Part shown: positions 50,311-60,757 of the stretch, one piece after another
Layout of the letters: each line of letters begins with the position of its first letter
Numbering within the stretch: the first letter of the stretch is position 1
Origin: JALZKA01 sp963754045
Lineage (GTDB): Bacteria > Actinomycetota > Thermoleophilia > Solirubrobacterales > 70-9
Length of the DNA stretch: 64,000 nucleotides
NCBI GenBank assembly: GCA_963754045.1
Contig: CAVWEN010000002.1
Location: forward strand, 1,054,001 to 1,118,000
Reading direction: 5' to 3'
Made by a program: the position numbers and the translations under genes
Notes under the pieces: generated by a model
What the model saw: the letters and a program-made list of their open reading frames with translations, nothing else
The model's database searches: none
What the model was told of the DNA's origin: nothing

Positions 50311-51321
50311 GTGGCTTCGCTCACGGAACCAATCACGATCGGTGGTGTCGAGATCGCCAACCGCGTGTTGCTCGCGCCGCTCGCCGGAATCGGCAACTGG
50401 TTCGTGCGCCTGCAGGCGCGCCGCTACGGCGCTGGGCTCGCCTACTCGGAGATGGTCTCCAGCTATGCGCTGCACTACGGCAACGAGCGCACGTCCACGG
50501 AGATGTTGCGGATCCACCGCGACGAGCACCCGGTCTCGATTCAGCTCTTCGGCCCGGACCCCGAGCCGATGCGTAGCGCCGCCGCCCAGGTAGCCGAGGC
50601 GGGCGCCGACCTGATCGACCTCAACATGGGCTGCCCGGTGCGCAAAGTCCTGAAGACGGGTGCCGGCGCCGCCCTGCTCGCCGAGCCAGACCGCGCTGTG
50701 GCCGTCGCCGTAGCTGCCCGCGAGGCTTCAGGCCTCCCAGTGAGCGTCAAGTTGCGCTCGGACCTGCGGCCGGGCGACCGCGCCGGCTCCGAGCTCGCTC
50801 TGCGTCTTGCCGACGAGGCCGGTGTTGCCTCGATCGGATTTCATCCCCGTTCGGCCGCGGTGCATCACAAAGGGCGCGCGGACTACGCCCTCTGCGTGCA
50901 GCTAATCGAGACCCTGCGCGACCGCGGACTTGACACACCCGTCGTCATCTCCGGCGGGCTGGCGGACGCCGCCACGGCGCGTCACGCCTACGAAGCTTCG
51001 GGCGCGGACGCCCTGATGGTCGCCCGCGGCGGCCTCGGCCATCCCTGGATTTTCGGCGAACTCACGGGCGAACGGGAGGGGCCGCCCAGCCGCGAGGAGA
51101 TCGTCGCCGAGCTGCACTGGGTGTTGGATCGTGGCGCTGAGCACTGGGGGGAGCGCCGGGCGGCGAGAAACCTGCGCAAGTTCTACCCGTGGTACACCTC
51201 GGCGCTCGAGCTCGAGCGCACCCAGTCCGACGCCTTTCAGCGCACCTCAACGCTGGACGAAGCGAGGGCACTTCTGGGGGCGGTCGAGACCCGTCCTGAA
51301 GAGCTCTCAGCGCCCATCTAG
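50311..51321 (+). CDS. dus: tRNA-dihydrouridine synthase
   Basis: This 336-residue FMN enzyme reduces uridines in tRNA D-loops. VLLAPLAGIGNWFVRLQARR, YSEMVSSYALHYGN, SIQLFGPDPEPMRSAA, IDLNMGCPVRKVLKTGAGAA (catalytic Cys within), SVKLRSDLRPGD, FHPRSAAVHHKGRADY and MVARGGLGHPWIF follow in order. The C-terminal helical domain has RRAARNLRKFYPWY. The usual 'R-x-R-Q/G' loop has Ala-Ala-Val-His-His where the family often has Thr-Arg-x-Gln, a small deviation. greA follows 102 bases later. Confidence 0.92.
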   Translation: MASLTEPITIGGVEIANRVLLAPLAGIGNWFVRLQARRYGAGLAYSEMVSSYALHYGNERTSTEMLRIHRDEHPVSIQLFGPDPEPMRSAAAQVAEAGADLIDLNMGCPVRKVLKTGAGAALLAEPDRAVAVAVAAREASGLPVSVKLRSDLRPGDRAGSELALRLADEAGVASIGFHPRSAAVHHKGRADYALCVQLIETLRDRGLDTPVVISGGLADAATARHAYEASGADALMVARGGLGHPWIFGELTGEREGPPSREEIVAELHWVLDRGAEHWGERRAARNLRKFYPWYTSALELERTQSDAFQRTSTLDEARALLGAVETRPEELSAPI

Positions 51322-51423
51322 GCGCCCCGCGGCCATCGCTATACTTGCGCGCCCTGCCCGACCCGTATGCGGCGAATCGCATGCGTTTCGGGCGTCTTTT
51401 TCGTAAAGGAGCGAGGCGGCGGT

Positions 51424-51903
51424 TTGGCACGCGAGATCCCGATGACCAAGGACGGGCTGAAGAAGCTCGAGGCAGAGATTGCAACCCTTTCGACGGAGAA
51501 GCGGCGAGAGGTGGCGGAGCGCATCAAGGAAGCGCGTGAGTTCGGCGACATCGCCGAGAATTCGGAGTACGACGACGCGAAGAACGAGCAGGCCTTGCTC
51601 GAGACGCGCATCGCCAAGCTTGAGGAGCGGCTCCGGCTGGCGACCCTGATCGACGAGAAAGCGATCGACACCGGCAGCGTGTCCGTCGGCGCCCTGGTTC
51701 ACGTCAAGGATCAGAAGTCGAACAAGTCCCAGAAGTTTCAGATCGTCGGGCCGGCCGAGGCGAATCCTGGAGAGCAAAAGCTCTCCAACGAGTCGCCGAT
51801 CGGCAAGGCCCTGCTGGGACACAAGCGCGGCGAGGTCGTCACGATCGACGTCCCTCGCGGCCCCAAGCGCAAGCTGAAGATCACCAAGATCGAAACAGCC
51901 TGA
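51424..51903 (+). CDS. greA: Transcription elongation factor GreA
   Basis: This 159-residue RNA polymerase cleavage factor starts at TTG 51424. AAAGGAG lies 11 bases before this TTG, whereas the in-frame ATG at 51442 would be 29 bases away, so the TTG is chosen. The N-terminal coiled coil has MTKDGLKKLEAEIATL and RREVAERIKEAREFGDIAEN; the acidic tip DIAENSEYDDAK is intact. The C-terminal FKBP-like domain ends SNESPIGKALLGHKRGEVV. lysS follows, as in several actinobacteria. Confidence 0.94.
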   Translation: MAREIPMTKDGLKKLEAEIATLSTEKRREVAERIKEAREFGDIAENSEYDDAKNEQALLETRIAKLEERLRLATLIDEKAIDTGSVSVGALVHVKDQKSNKSQKFQIVGPAEANPGEQKLSNESPIGKALLGHKRGEVVTIDVPRGPKRKLKITKIETA

Positions 51904-51938
51904 CGCCCACAGGATCCACCCTGCGCCCGCGGCGCCGG

Positions 51939-51944
51939 TAGTTT
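51939..51944 (+). promoter_or_regulatory. lysS -10-like element (TAGTTT)
   Basis: TAGTTT lies seven bases before the GTG at 51952, with no Shine-Dalgarno. Confidence 0.45.
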
Positions 51945-51951
51945 CTCGCGC

Positions 51952-53430
51952 GTGCCCGACCCTTCCAACCCCGAGCGCGATGAGCCGGCGATCATCGCTG
52001 AGCGCCGAGTGAAGCTGGCGCGACTGCGCGAGTCGGGAGTCGAGCCCTTCCCGCATTCGTTCGTCGGCCGCGAGGAGATCGGCGACGTGCGCGGCGAGCA
52101 CGAGGGACTCGAGGCGGGAGCCGAGACGGAGGCGTCCCACCGCGTTGCGGGGCGCATCACCGCCCGGCGCGACATGGGCAAGACCGCCTTCCTCGACGTT
52201 GCCGACGCCTCGGGCCGGATCCAGCTCCAGTCCCGGGCCGACGACCTCGGCGACGGTCACGATGCGCTGGTCGCACTCGACCTCGGCGACATCGTCGGCG
52301 TCGACGGCACGGCTTTCGCCACGCGGCGCGGTGAGCTGACCCTCCGAGTTTCCGAGTGGCAGTTGCTCGCGAAGTCGCTGCGCCCGCCGCCCGACAAGTT
52401 CCACGGCCTCGAGGACACCGAGACCCGTTACCGCCACCGCGAGCAGGACCTGATCGCCAACCCCGAGGTGCGCGAGCGCTTCCTTCAGCGCGCCCGCGTT
52501 GTCTCCGGGGTCCGACGCTGGCTCGATGAGCGCGGCTTCGTGGAGGTCGAGACTCCCGTGCTGCAGCCGCTCTACGGCGGCGCTCTCGCCCGACCCTTCA
52601 CCACGCACCACAACGCGCTCGACCGCGACTTCTACCTGAGGATCGCGACCGAGCTCTACCTCAAACGCTGCATCGTCGGCGGTATCGAGCGTGTCTACGA
52701 GCTGGGCAAGGACTTTCGCAACGAGGGGATTTCGCCCAAGCACAACCCGGAGTTCACGATGCTCGAGTGGTACGAGGCATACGCCGACTACAACGACGAG
52801 GCCGAGCGGCTCGAGCAGCTGGTGGCCCACGTCGCCGAGGCCGTGCTAGGGACCACGAAGGTCGATCGCGACGGTGCCGAGATCGATTTCGCGCCGCCGT
52901 GGCGGCGCATCACCCTGCGCGATGCCGTCCGCGAGCAGACCGGCATCGACGTGCTCGCCAAACCGTCGCGCGAGGAGCTGGCCCGTGCCCTGGGCCGCGA
53001 GCCCGCCGTCGACGAAGGTTGGGGAAAGCTGATCGACGCGATCGTCTCGAAGCTGGTCGAGCCCGGTCTGGTGCAGCCAACTTTCCTCCTCGACTACCCG
53101 GTCGAGCTCTCGCCGTTCGCCAAGTCCCACCGCGAGACCGAGGGCTTGGTCGAACGGTGGGAGGCATTCGTGGGCGGCGTGGAGATCGCCAACGCCTTCA
53201 CCGAATTGAACGATCCCGACGAGCAGCGCCGGCGCTTCGAGGCCCAGGCCGACGAACTGAGCCGCGGCGATGCGGAAGCGCAGCCGATGGACGTCAACTA
53301 CATCGAGGCGCTCGAGTCGGGAATGCCACCCACCGGGGGCGTCGGCCTCGGCATCGACCGGCTGGTGATGATGCTGACCGGCGCGCGGAGCCTGCGGGAG
53401 GTCGTGTTATTCCCCGCAATGCGCGACTAG
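51952..53430 (+). CDS. lysS: Lysyl-tRNA synthetase (class II)
   Basis: This is a 492-residue class II enzyme. The N-terminal OB-fold anticodon domain has AGRITARRDMGKTAFLDVAD. Motif 1 is in SGVRRWLDERGFVEVETPVL, motif 2 is LGKDFRNEGISPKHNPEFTM, and motif 3 is GVGLGIDRLVMMLTGA. FYLRIATELYLKRCIVGGIE and GGVEIANAFTELNDPDEQRR are LysRS signatures. Length is normal. The 3' end overlaps a lipoprotein gene in another frame. Confidence 0.96.
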   Translation: MPDPSNPERDEPAIIAERRVKLARLRESGVEPFPHSFVGREEIGDVRGEHEGLEAGAETEASHRVAGRITARRDMGKTAFLDVADASGRIQLQSRADDLGDGHDALVALDLGDIVGVDGTAFATRRGELTLRVSEWQLLAKSLRPPPDKFHGLEDTETRYRHREQDLIANPEVRERFLQRARVVSGVRRWLDERGFVEVETPVLQPLYGGALARPFTTHHNALDRDFYLRIATELYLKRCIVGGIERVYELGKDFRNEGISPKHNPEFTMLEWYEAYADYNDEAERLEQLVAHVAEAVLGTTKVDRDGAEIDFAPPWRRITLRDAVREQTGIDVLAKPSREELARALGREPAVDEGWGKLIDAIVSKLVEPGLVQPTFLLDYPVELSPFAKSHRETEGLVERWEAFVGGVEIANAFTELNDPDEQRRRFEAQADELSRGDAEAQPMDVNYIEALESGMPPTGGVGLGIDRLVMMLTGARSLREVVLFPAMRD

Positions 53431-53852
53431 CGGCGCTGGCGGCCGCCTCCGTCGCGCTCATTGGTTGCGGCGGCGAGGAGCCCGAACCGCCGCCCAACGA
53501 AGGTGAACGTCGCTCGCTGCGCCCTATGGACGGCAACGAGCGACGTTCGGTGGCGGAGATCGAGCCCGCGCGGTGTTCCCAGGGCGTCGCGAATTGCCGC
53601 AGCGCTACGGGGCGCATCCTCTATGTCGAGCGCGTGGATCCCGATGGCGACGGCGATGCGCACTTCGTAATCCTCGACCTCGACGGCGGAGTGAGCGGAC
53701 CCGGAATCTCGATCATCGACGTGGCGCCCGAGCTGCGCCCGAAGCCGTTACCCGGCCCCGGCGACCTGATCAGCGGCGCCGGTCCTGTCTTCCCCGGCTC
53801 GTTCGGCCAGCGGCAGATCCAGGCAGACTCGGTTGCGATCAGTCCCCGTTGA
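53409..53852 (+). CDS. Predicted lipoprotein of unknown function with a non-canonical start
   Basis: About 147 residues can be read from ATT at 53409. No ATG, GTG or TTG exists in frame near the signal peptide. A GGGAGG ribosome site inside the lysS end lies seven bases upstream of the ATT. The signal peptide is good: two arginines, a hydrophobic stretch (LAALAAASVALIGC) and a lipobox cysteine. The mature part has a basic-acidic segment and then GRILYVERVDPDGDGDAHFV and VSGPGISIIDVAPELRPKPL, a small beta domain resembling OB-like or stress-associated lipoproteins. The function is unknown. The gene overlaps lysS by 22 bases. Confidence 0.6.
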   Translation: MPRNARLAALAAASVALIGCGGEEPEPPPNEGERRSLRPMDGNERRSVAEIEPARCSQGVANCRSATGRILYVERVDPDGDGDAHFVILDLDGGVSGPGISIIDVAPELRPKPLPGPGDLISGAGPVFPGSFGQRQIQADSVAISPR

Positions 53853-53860
53853 GCGGACCG

Positions 53861-53866
53861 TATACT
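53861..53866 (+). promoter_or_regulatory. clpC -10-like element (TATACT)
   Basis: A near-consensus TATACT is followed at once by the palindrome CGAGGCCTCG (53867-53876), which could be an operator at the start site. No good -35 lies 17 bases upstream. Confidence 0.5.
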
Positions 53867-53892
53867 CGAGGCCTCGCTGTAGTCCAACAACC

Positions 53893-53980
53893 GGAGGTTC
53901 TAATCCCACGGCAAAGCGCCGCCGAAGAAGTGGATGGAGCCACCGGCGCTGTCGCGTCCCACGAGACGGTTAGAACTTCC
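53893..53980 (+). ncRNA. Structured 5' leader of clpC
   Basis: GGAGGTTCTAA (53893-53903) can pair with TTAGAACTTCC (53970-53980), with one G-U pair. Inside, AGCGCCG (53915-53921) pairs with CGGCGCT (53944-53950), and GTGG (53930-53933) with CCAC (53940-53943) stacks directly on it. The result is an 88-base nested fold between promoter and start. No tRNA T-loop or known riboswitch motif is present. A purine-rich single strand with the ribosome site follows. Confidence 0.5.
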
Positions 53981-54032
53981 CCACCGAACAGAAAGCAAAG
54001 AAAGAAAGATCAAAGGCAGAGGCGGTTGACAG

Positions 54033-56609
<2,577 letters not shown>

Positions 56610-56618
56610 GCCCCGCGG

Positions 56619-57278
56619 CTAGGCCGCCACCGGCTCGGGCAGCGGGAACAGCGAGATCAGTCGCTCGACCTTCTTGACCGGGCCTTCAATCTCGATCTCA
56701 CCGGCAGCGATCGCGTCGCTCAACGGACGTCCGCCCATGAGGGATGCGAGCGTGTCCGGGTTCGTCGTCAGGACCGCGTCGGCATCGGACTGCTCGCCGC
56801 GCATCGCCTCGAACTTGCCATCGGTCACGGCGAGGCGGAAGCGGTCCTCGCCGATGCGCAACTCGAAGCGGCCCTCGAAGCCCTTCAGCTTCGACGGGTC
56901 GTACATCGTACGCAGCGCGAGCACGATCGAGGTGGTACCGATTCCTGCGTCGCGTGGGAAGGCGGGGGAGTGGACGCCCCAGGAACCGAGGGCGATGATC
57001 ACAGGCTCGAGGTCGCGCCCCCAATCCGTGAGCTCGTAAACCTTGACGCTGGCGGGCGGAGGGAGTTTGCGCCGCGTCACCACGAGGGCATCCTCGAGGT
57101 CGCGCAGGCGCTGGGAGAGGACGTTGGGGCTGGCGTGGGGGATGCCGGCCCGGATGTCGGTGAAGCGTTTGGGTCCGAGTAGCAGCTCGCGGACGACCAG
57201 CAACGCCCAGCGCTCACCGACCAGATCGAGGGCATGGGCGGCAGCACAGCCCTCCCCGTAGCTTCGAGTCTTCGTCAT
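56619..57278 (-). CDS. HxlR-family regulator fused to an SCP2-like domain
   Basis: This 219-residue protein starts at ATG 57278. YGEGCAAAHALDLVGERWAL and LLVVRELLLGPKRFTDIRAG, then ISPNVLSQRLRDLEDALVV-type sequence, form the HxlR winged helix, with VYELTDWGRDLEPVIIALGS. Residues about 125-215 are an SCP2-like ligand domain (FELRIGEDRFRLAVTDGKFE, DADAVLTTNPDTLASLMGGR), so a lipid or acyl ligand is likely. Its promoter (TTGCGT, 17 bases, TAGAAT) puts transcription about at the ATG. A perfect palindrome just upstream is its probable autoregulatory operator. It converges on clpC with nine bases between the genes. Confidence 0.85.
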   Translation of the reverse strand: MTKTRSYGEGCAAAHALDLVGERWALLVVRELLLGPKRFTDIRAGIPHASPNVLSQRLRDLEDALVVTRRKLPPPASVKVYELTDWGRDLEPVIIALGSWGVHSPAFPRDAGIGTTSIVLALRTMYDPSKLKGFEGRFELRIGEDRFRLAVTDGKFEAMRGEQSDADAVLTTNPDTLASLMGGRPLSDAIAAGEIEIEGPVKKVERLISLFPLPEPVAA

Positions 57279-57286
57279 GGCTTTGA

Positions 57287-57315
57287 ATTCTAAGCGGCTA
57301 CATCCTGAAACGCAA
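57287..57315 (-). promoter_or_regulatory. Promoter of the HxlR gene
   Basis: On the minus strand TTGCGT (57315-57310) and TAGAAT (57292-57287) are 17 bases apart, and the ATG follows after eight bases. This predicts a leaderless message. Confidence 0.55.
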
Positions 57316-57321
57316 ACCACA

Positions 57322-57338
57322 ACTCCTAAGTTAGGAGT
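57322..57338. promoter_or_regulatory. Palindromic operator next to the HxlR promoter
   Basis: ACTCCTAAGTTAGGAGT is a perfect 8-bp inverted repeat around one G. It lies six bases upstream of the -35 and touches the stop codon of the preceding hydrolase gene. The position suits an HxlR activator or autorepressor site. Confidence 0.55.
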
Positions 57339-59188
57339 CAGTGCCTGACGCGGCGCACGCGTTCGCAGAACCGACCGGTGCGGTCGCGCTGGTCGACAAC
57401 GGCTCGGTCGCGCCCGCGGCCGCACGAGACACGGTCGGCGGACCCGTCCACCGCGCGGATGACGTCGCCTCCTCGTCCTCCGAAGAGCCGGTCGGAGTCG
57501 GCGCCTCCGTTTAGCTTGTCGCGTCCGCGCTGACCGTAGAGACAGTCGCGCCCGCCCCTACCCTGGAGCCGGTCGGGCCCCCTGCCGCCACGGATGGCGT
57601 CGCCGGCCTCGGTCGGTACGAGTGTCCGGGGCGAGTCAGCCCGGTCACTGCCGCGTTGCGGCAGCGCGCAGGGGGGGCTGGTTTGGCCTGGTCCGGGCCC
57701 GGGGTCCGGGTCGGCACGGTAGGCGTCGGCGACGATCGAGAACGGCATGGGCTTCGAGTCGGGCCCCATCGTCGGGCAACCGGACCGCATGTCGTCGCAG
57801 ATCCGCTCGCTGCCACCGGCGTCGACGAAGTCAAAGCGCGAGCGGAAGTAGAAGGAGAAAACGTTGGCATCGCTGTTTGCGTCGACGGCCTTGCCCGGGG
57901 CGTCGTCGCGCCAGCGGTCGGACAGCAAACGCTCGTCGGCGTCGGCCTCGCACGCGGCCGGATCTGCCTCGCCGGGGCAGCGAACGTACTTGTCGAACCA
58001 CGCGGTCGTATACCACGACGCGAGGTCGTAGCCGCGCAGGGTCGCGCTGCCAAGCGGGACCGGGGTGAAGCTGCCCGGAATAAACGCCGCCTCGAAATGG
58101 GTGCCGCCGCGCACGTTCACCTGCATTGAGTCGACGCTCGTGGCCTTGTAGTCCTGAAAGGCGGCGGTCTTGCCCTCGGGGTCCGGGTCTGCCGTGAACG
58201 GCGTCTGGGTGATCCCGTAATCGTTGGATACACCGAGCGCCGGTTTTGTGATCGTCGAGTCCGGTCGCGGCGACGAGGCGCATTCGGACGGTGATTCGCC
58301 CGCGCCTCGCAGGTTGTCCCAGGCGACGATCGCGTCCACCCGCTGATCGACCTGCCCGTAATACGAGACGGCGGCCGCGCCGAGCGACTGCCCGGCGACG
58401 CCGATCCGCTCCTGGTCCACGTATTCCCAGAAGGGATTGAAGGCGGCGTTCAGCCCGGCGTCGACGCGGCGCTGGTGTTTGTCGGCGTGGCTTGTGTCGG
58501 TTCCACAGCTCGCTTGGGGCTCAAACGGATCGCTTGGGGTCGAAAGGAAGAAGTCGAGCGAGTTCTCGGCCCCATCGACGAAGTTGGCGGGCTGTTGGAA
58601 GGGGACGCCCTCCTGCTCGTCGTCGCCCTCACCATAGGTGTCTGAGCGCCCCTGACCCTGGACGTCGTAGGTGAGGACCACGTACCCGGCCTTGGCCAGC
58701 GTCGCTGCGAAGCCCCAGTAAAGGGTTTCGGGAGCCTGGACCGACCCGGTGGTGATCACGATGCCGGGCCGCTTCGCGGGTCCGCCGGCCGTGCGCCAGA
58801 CGTGTCCCGAGATCGTGGCGCCGCTGCGCGTGGTGAAGAGCAGGGGCTCACGGATGCCCGCGGTGCCGGCCCAATCGTAAAAGCGTACGTCGCCGGCGCA
58901 CTGCTGTTTGCGCTGGCCGCAGAGATTCGCCGGTAGGAAGAGGCGGCGGTCGGCGGAGTCCACCTCCAGCTCATCGGTGAGAATCTGCCCCTGGTCGACC
59001 GTGTCCTGAACGTCCTGCTCGAGTAGGCGCGCCTGAAACTCAGGCGTGTAGACGATGTGCTGGTTGCGCTCGAGGATCTTGGCGAAGTTCTTGGCTTCGA
59101 GCCCCGGGTCAAACGCGCTCGCGCCCGCCGGAACGGCGAGCACCGCGAGCACCGCGAGCACCGCGATTCTCTTCAGGAGTTGGATCAC
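57338..59188 (-). CDS. Secreted alpha/beta hydrolase with C-terminal RTX-like repeats
   Basis: This 616-residue protein starts at GTG 59188, giving a signal peptide whose core is LAVLAVLAV. Residues about 115-440 are an alpha/beta hydrolase: PGIVITTGSVQAPETLYWGF, VVLTYDVQGQGRSDTYGEGD, and the nucleophile elbow GVAGQSLGAAAVSY with Ser268. GGTHFEAAF probably holds the catalytic His. The last 80 residues carry glycine-aspartate nonapeptides (GGRGPDRLQGRGGRD, GADSDRLFGGRGGD) like RTX calcium-binding repeats, but arginine-rich. The protein ends in a basic Cys-containing tail. Its substrate is unknown; lipase, cutinase or esterase activity are all possible. Confidence 0.8.
   Translation of the reverse strand: MIQLLKRIAVLAVLAVLAVPAGASAFDPGLEAKNFAKILERNQHIVYTPEFQARLLEQDVQDTVDQGQILTDELEVDSADRRLFLPANLCGQRKQQCAGDVRFYDWAGTAGIREPLLFTTRSGATISGHVWRTAGGPAKRPGIVITTGSVQAPETLYWGFAATLAKAGYVVLTYDVQGQGRSDTYGEGDDEQEGVPFQQPANFVDGAENSLDFFLSTPSDPFEPQASCGTDTSHADKHQRRVDAGLNAAFNPFWEYVDQERIGVAGQSLGAAAVSYYGQVDQRVDAIVAWDNLRGAGESPSECASSPRPDSTITKPALGVSNDYGITQTPFTADPDPEGKTAAFQDYKATSVDSMQVNVRGGTHFEAAFIPGSFTPVPLGSATLRGYDLASWYTTAWFDKYVRCPGEADPAACEADADERLLSDRWRDDAPGKAVDANSDANVFSFYFRSRFDFVDAGGSERICDDMRSGCPTMGPDSKPMPFSIVADAYRADPDPGPGPGQTSPPCALPQRGSDRADSPRTLVPTEAGDAIRGGRGPDRLQGRGGRDCLYGQRGRDKLNGGADSDRLFGGRGGDVIRAVDGSADRVSCGRGRDRAVVDQRDRTGRFCERVRRVRH
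59138..59164 (-). repeat. Three tandem 9-bp units in the signal-peptide region
   Basis: Three exact copies of GAGCACCGC (plus strand) encode Ala-Val-Leu repeats in the hydrophobic core of the hydrolase signal peptide. Slippage would change the core length in frame. Confidence 0.7.
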
Positions 59189-59260
59189 GAAGCGAGACGG
59201 TAGTGCAGCCCTTTCGCCAGCGCGCCGGTCGAGGAGGGCGAATGCGTCCACTCTCGCGCC

Positions 59261-59266
59261 TAGATT
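59261..59266 (+). promoter_or_regulatory. radA -10-like element (TAGATT)
   Basis: TAGATT ends six bases before the GTG at 59273. The gap to the divergent hydrolase start is 84 bases. Confidence 0.5.
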
Positions 59267-59272
59267 GGGGCG

Positions 59273-60661
59273 GTGGCCGCGAAGACCTCGTACTTCTGCA
59301 ACGCGTGTGGGCATGAGGCGCTGCGCTGGGCCGGCCAGTGCTCGGGCTGTGGCGAGTGGAACACCCTCGTCGAAGCGCCCAAGCCCGAGGCCGCGGCGCC
59401 TGCTGCGCGCGGCGGCAAGCGTGCCCGGTCCGGCCGGGCGGCAAAGCCGGTCGCGCTGCGCGACGTCTCAACCCCGGCCCACGAACGACTGCTGACCGGG
59501 ATCGACGAGCTCGATCGGGTGCTCGGCGGTGGACTGGTGCCGGGCTCGATCGTGCTGCTGGGAGGCTCACCGGGGATCGGCAAATCCACGCTGACCGGCA
59601 TGGCTCTTGGCAACCTCACCGCCGCGGGCGCCAAGGTGCTCTACGTATCGGGCGAGGAGTCCGCTGCCCAGGTACGGATGCGCGCAGCCCGGCTCGGCGA
59701 CGCTGCCCTCTCGGTTCCCGTGATCACCGAGACCTCGCTGGAGGCCGTGCTCGCGACCCTCGAGGCAGAGCGTCCGCAGGCCTGCGTGATCGATTCGGTC
59801 CAGACGATGAACGCCGAGGGCATGACAGGCGCGCCCGGCTCCGTCGGCCAGGTGCGCGAGGCGGCCAACGCGATCCTCGAGGTGGCCAAGGGCATCGACT
59901 GCTCGGTGATCCTGGTCGGCCACGTGACCAAGGACGGCGCGGTGGCAGGTCCGCGCGTGCTCGAGCATCTCGTCGACGCCGTTCTCCTATTCGAGGGCGA
60001 GCGCGAGCGCAGCTTCCGCACGTTACGCGCGTTGAAGAACCGTTTTGGCGCCACCAGCGAGGTCGGTGTGTTCGAGATGCGGGGTGGGGGCCTGGTCGAG
60101 GTCGAGGACCCGTCGGCGCGTTTCGTCGCCGAGGCGAGCAGCGCCCCCGGCGCCTGTGTGCTGTGCTCGATGGAGGGCACGAGGCCGCTGCTGGTGGAGG
60201 TTCAGGCGCTCGTGGCGCCAACTGAGATCGTCCCGCCGCGTCGCGTCGCCAACGGGGTTGATCGCAACCGCCTGGCGATGATTCTCGCCGTCCTCGCGCG
60301 CAACGGCGGACCGGGTCTGGCCGCCGCGGACGTGTTCGTGAACGTCGCGGGCGGCGTGCGAATCGAGGAGCCCGGTGCCGACCTCGCGGTCGCGCTCGCG
60401 ATTGCCTCAGCGCACAAGGGCGAGACGCTCGCCGACTCGGAGGGCCGACCGCTCGCCTGCTTCGGCGAGATAGGGCTCACCGGTGAGCTGCGTAGCGTCG
60501 GCCACCCGGACCGTCGCCTGGGCGAGGCCCGCAAGTTTGGATTGGGCCCCGTTCTCGCGCCTCCCGCACAGGAGCCCACCCCCGGCCTAGCGGCACAACC
60601 GACCCTGCGCAGGGCACTCGGAGCCGCGCTGGGTGCCGGTTCCGGGCGGGCGGCGGCCTGA
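59273..60661 (+). CDS. radA: DNA repair protein RadA
   Basis: This 462-residue RecA-like branch-migration ATPase has an N-terminal zinc finger CNACGHEALRWAGQCSGCGE. Walker A is GGSPGIGKST and Walker B falls in ACVIDSVQTM. The RadA-specific motif is LKNRFGATSEVGVFEM. The C-terminal Lon-protease-like domain has GVDRNRLAMILAVLARNGGP and GELRSVGHPDRRLGEARKFG. The message is probably leaderless. disA follows in the usual radA-disA order. Confidence 0.96.
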   Translation: MAAKTSYFCNACGHEALRWAGQCSGCGEWNTLVEAPKPEAAAPAARGGKRARSGRAAKPVALRDVSTPAHERLLTGIDELDRVLGGGLVPGSIVLLGGSPGIGKSTLTGMALGNLTAAGAKVLYVSGEESAAQVRMRAARLGDAALSVPVITETSLEAVLATLEAERPQACVIDSVQTMNAEGMTGAPGSVGQVREAANAILEVAKGIDCSVILVGHVTKDGAVAGPRVLEHLVDAVLLFEGERERSFRTLRALKNRFGATSEVGVFEMRGGGLVEVEDPSARFVAEASSAPGACVLCSMEGTRPLLVEVQALVAPTEIVPPRRVANGVDRNRLAMILAVLARNGGPGLAAADVFVNVAGGVRIEEPGADLAVALAIASAHKGETLADSEGRPLACFGEIGLTGELRSVGHPDRRLGEARKFGLGPVLAPPAQEPTPGLAAQPTLRRALGAALGAGSGRAAA

Positions 60662-60757
60662 AGCGCACGTTCGGCTTGACAAAGCCCTTTCCGACCTGTC
60701 CACACGGGATTGAGTGCTGCGCAGGTTGCAGGGGCTTTCTGTCATCCTTGAGGAACC

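Noticed and set aside
53893..53983. A tRNA in the clpC leader (7-bp end stem followed by CCA)
   Set aside because: The end stem looks like an acceptor, but there is no TTCGA-type T-arm before its 3' strand and the internal stems do not match a cloverleaf.
53990..54032. CtsR or CIRCE operator before clpC
   Set aside because: The purine-rich run before the start does not contain the paired GGTCAAA boxes of CtsR, and no TTAGCACTC inverted repeat exists here.
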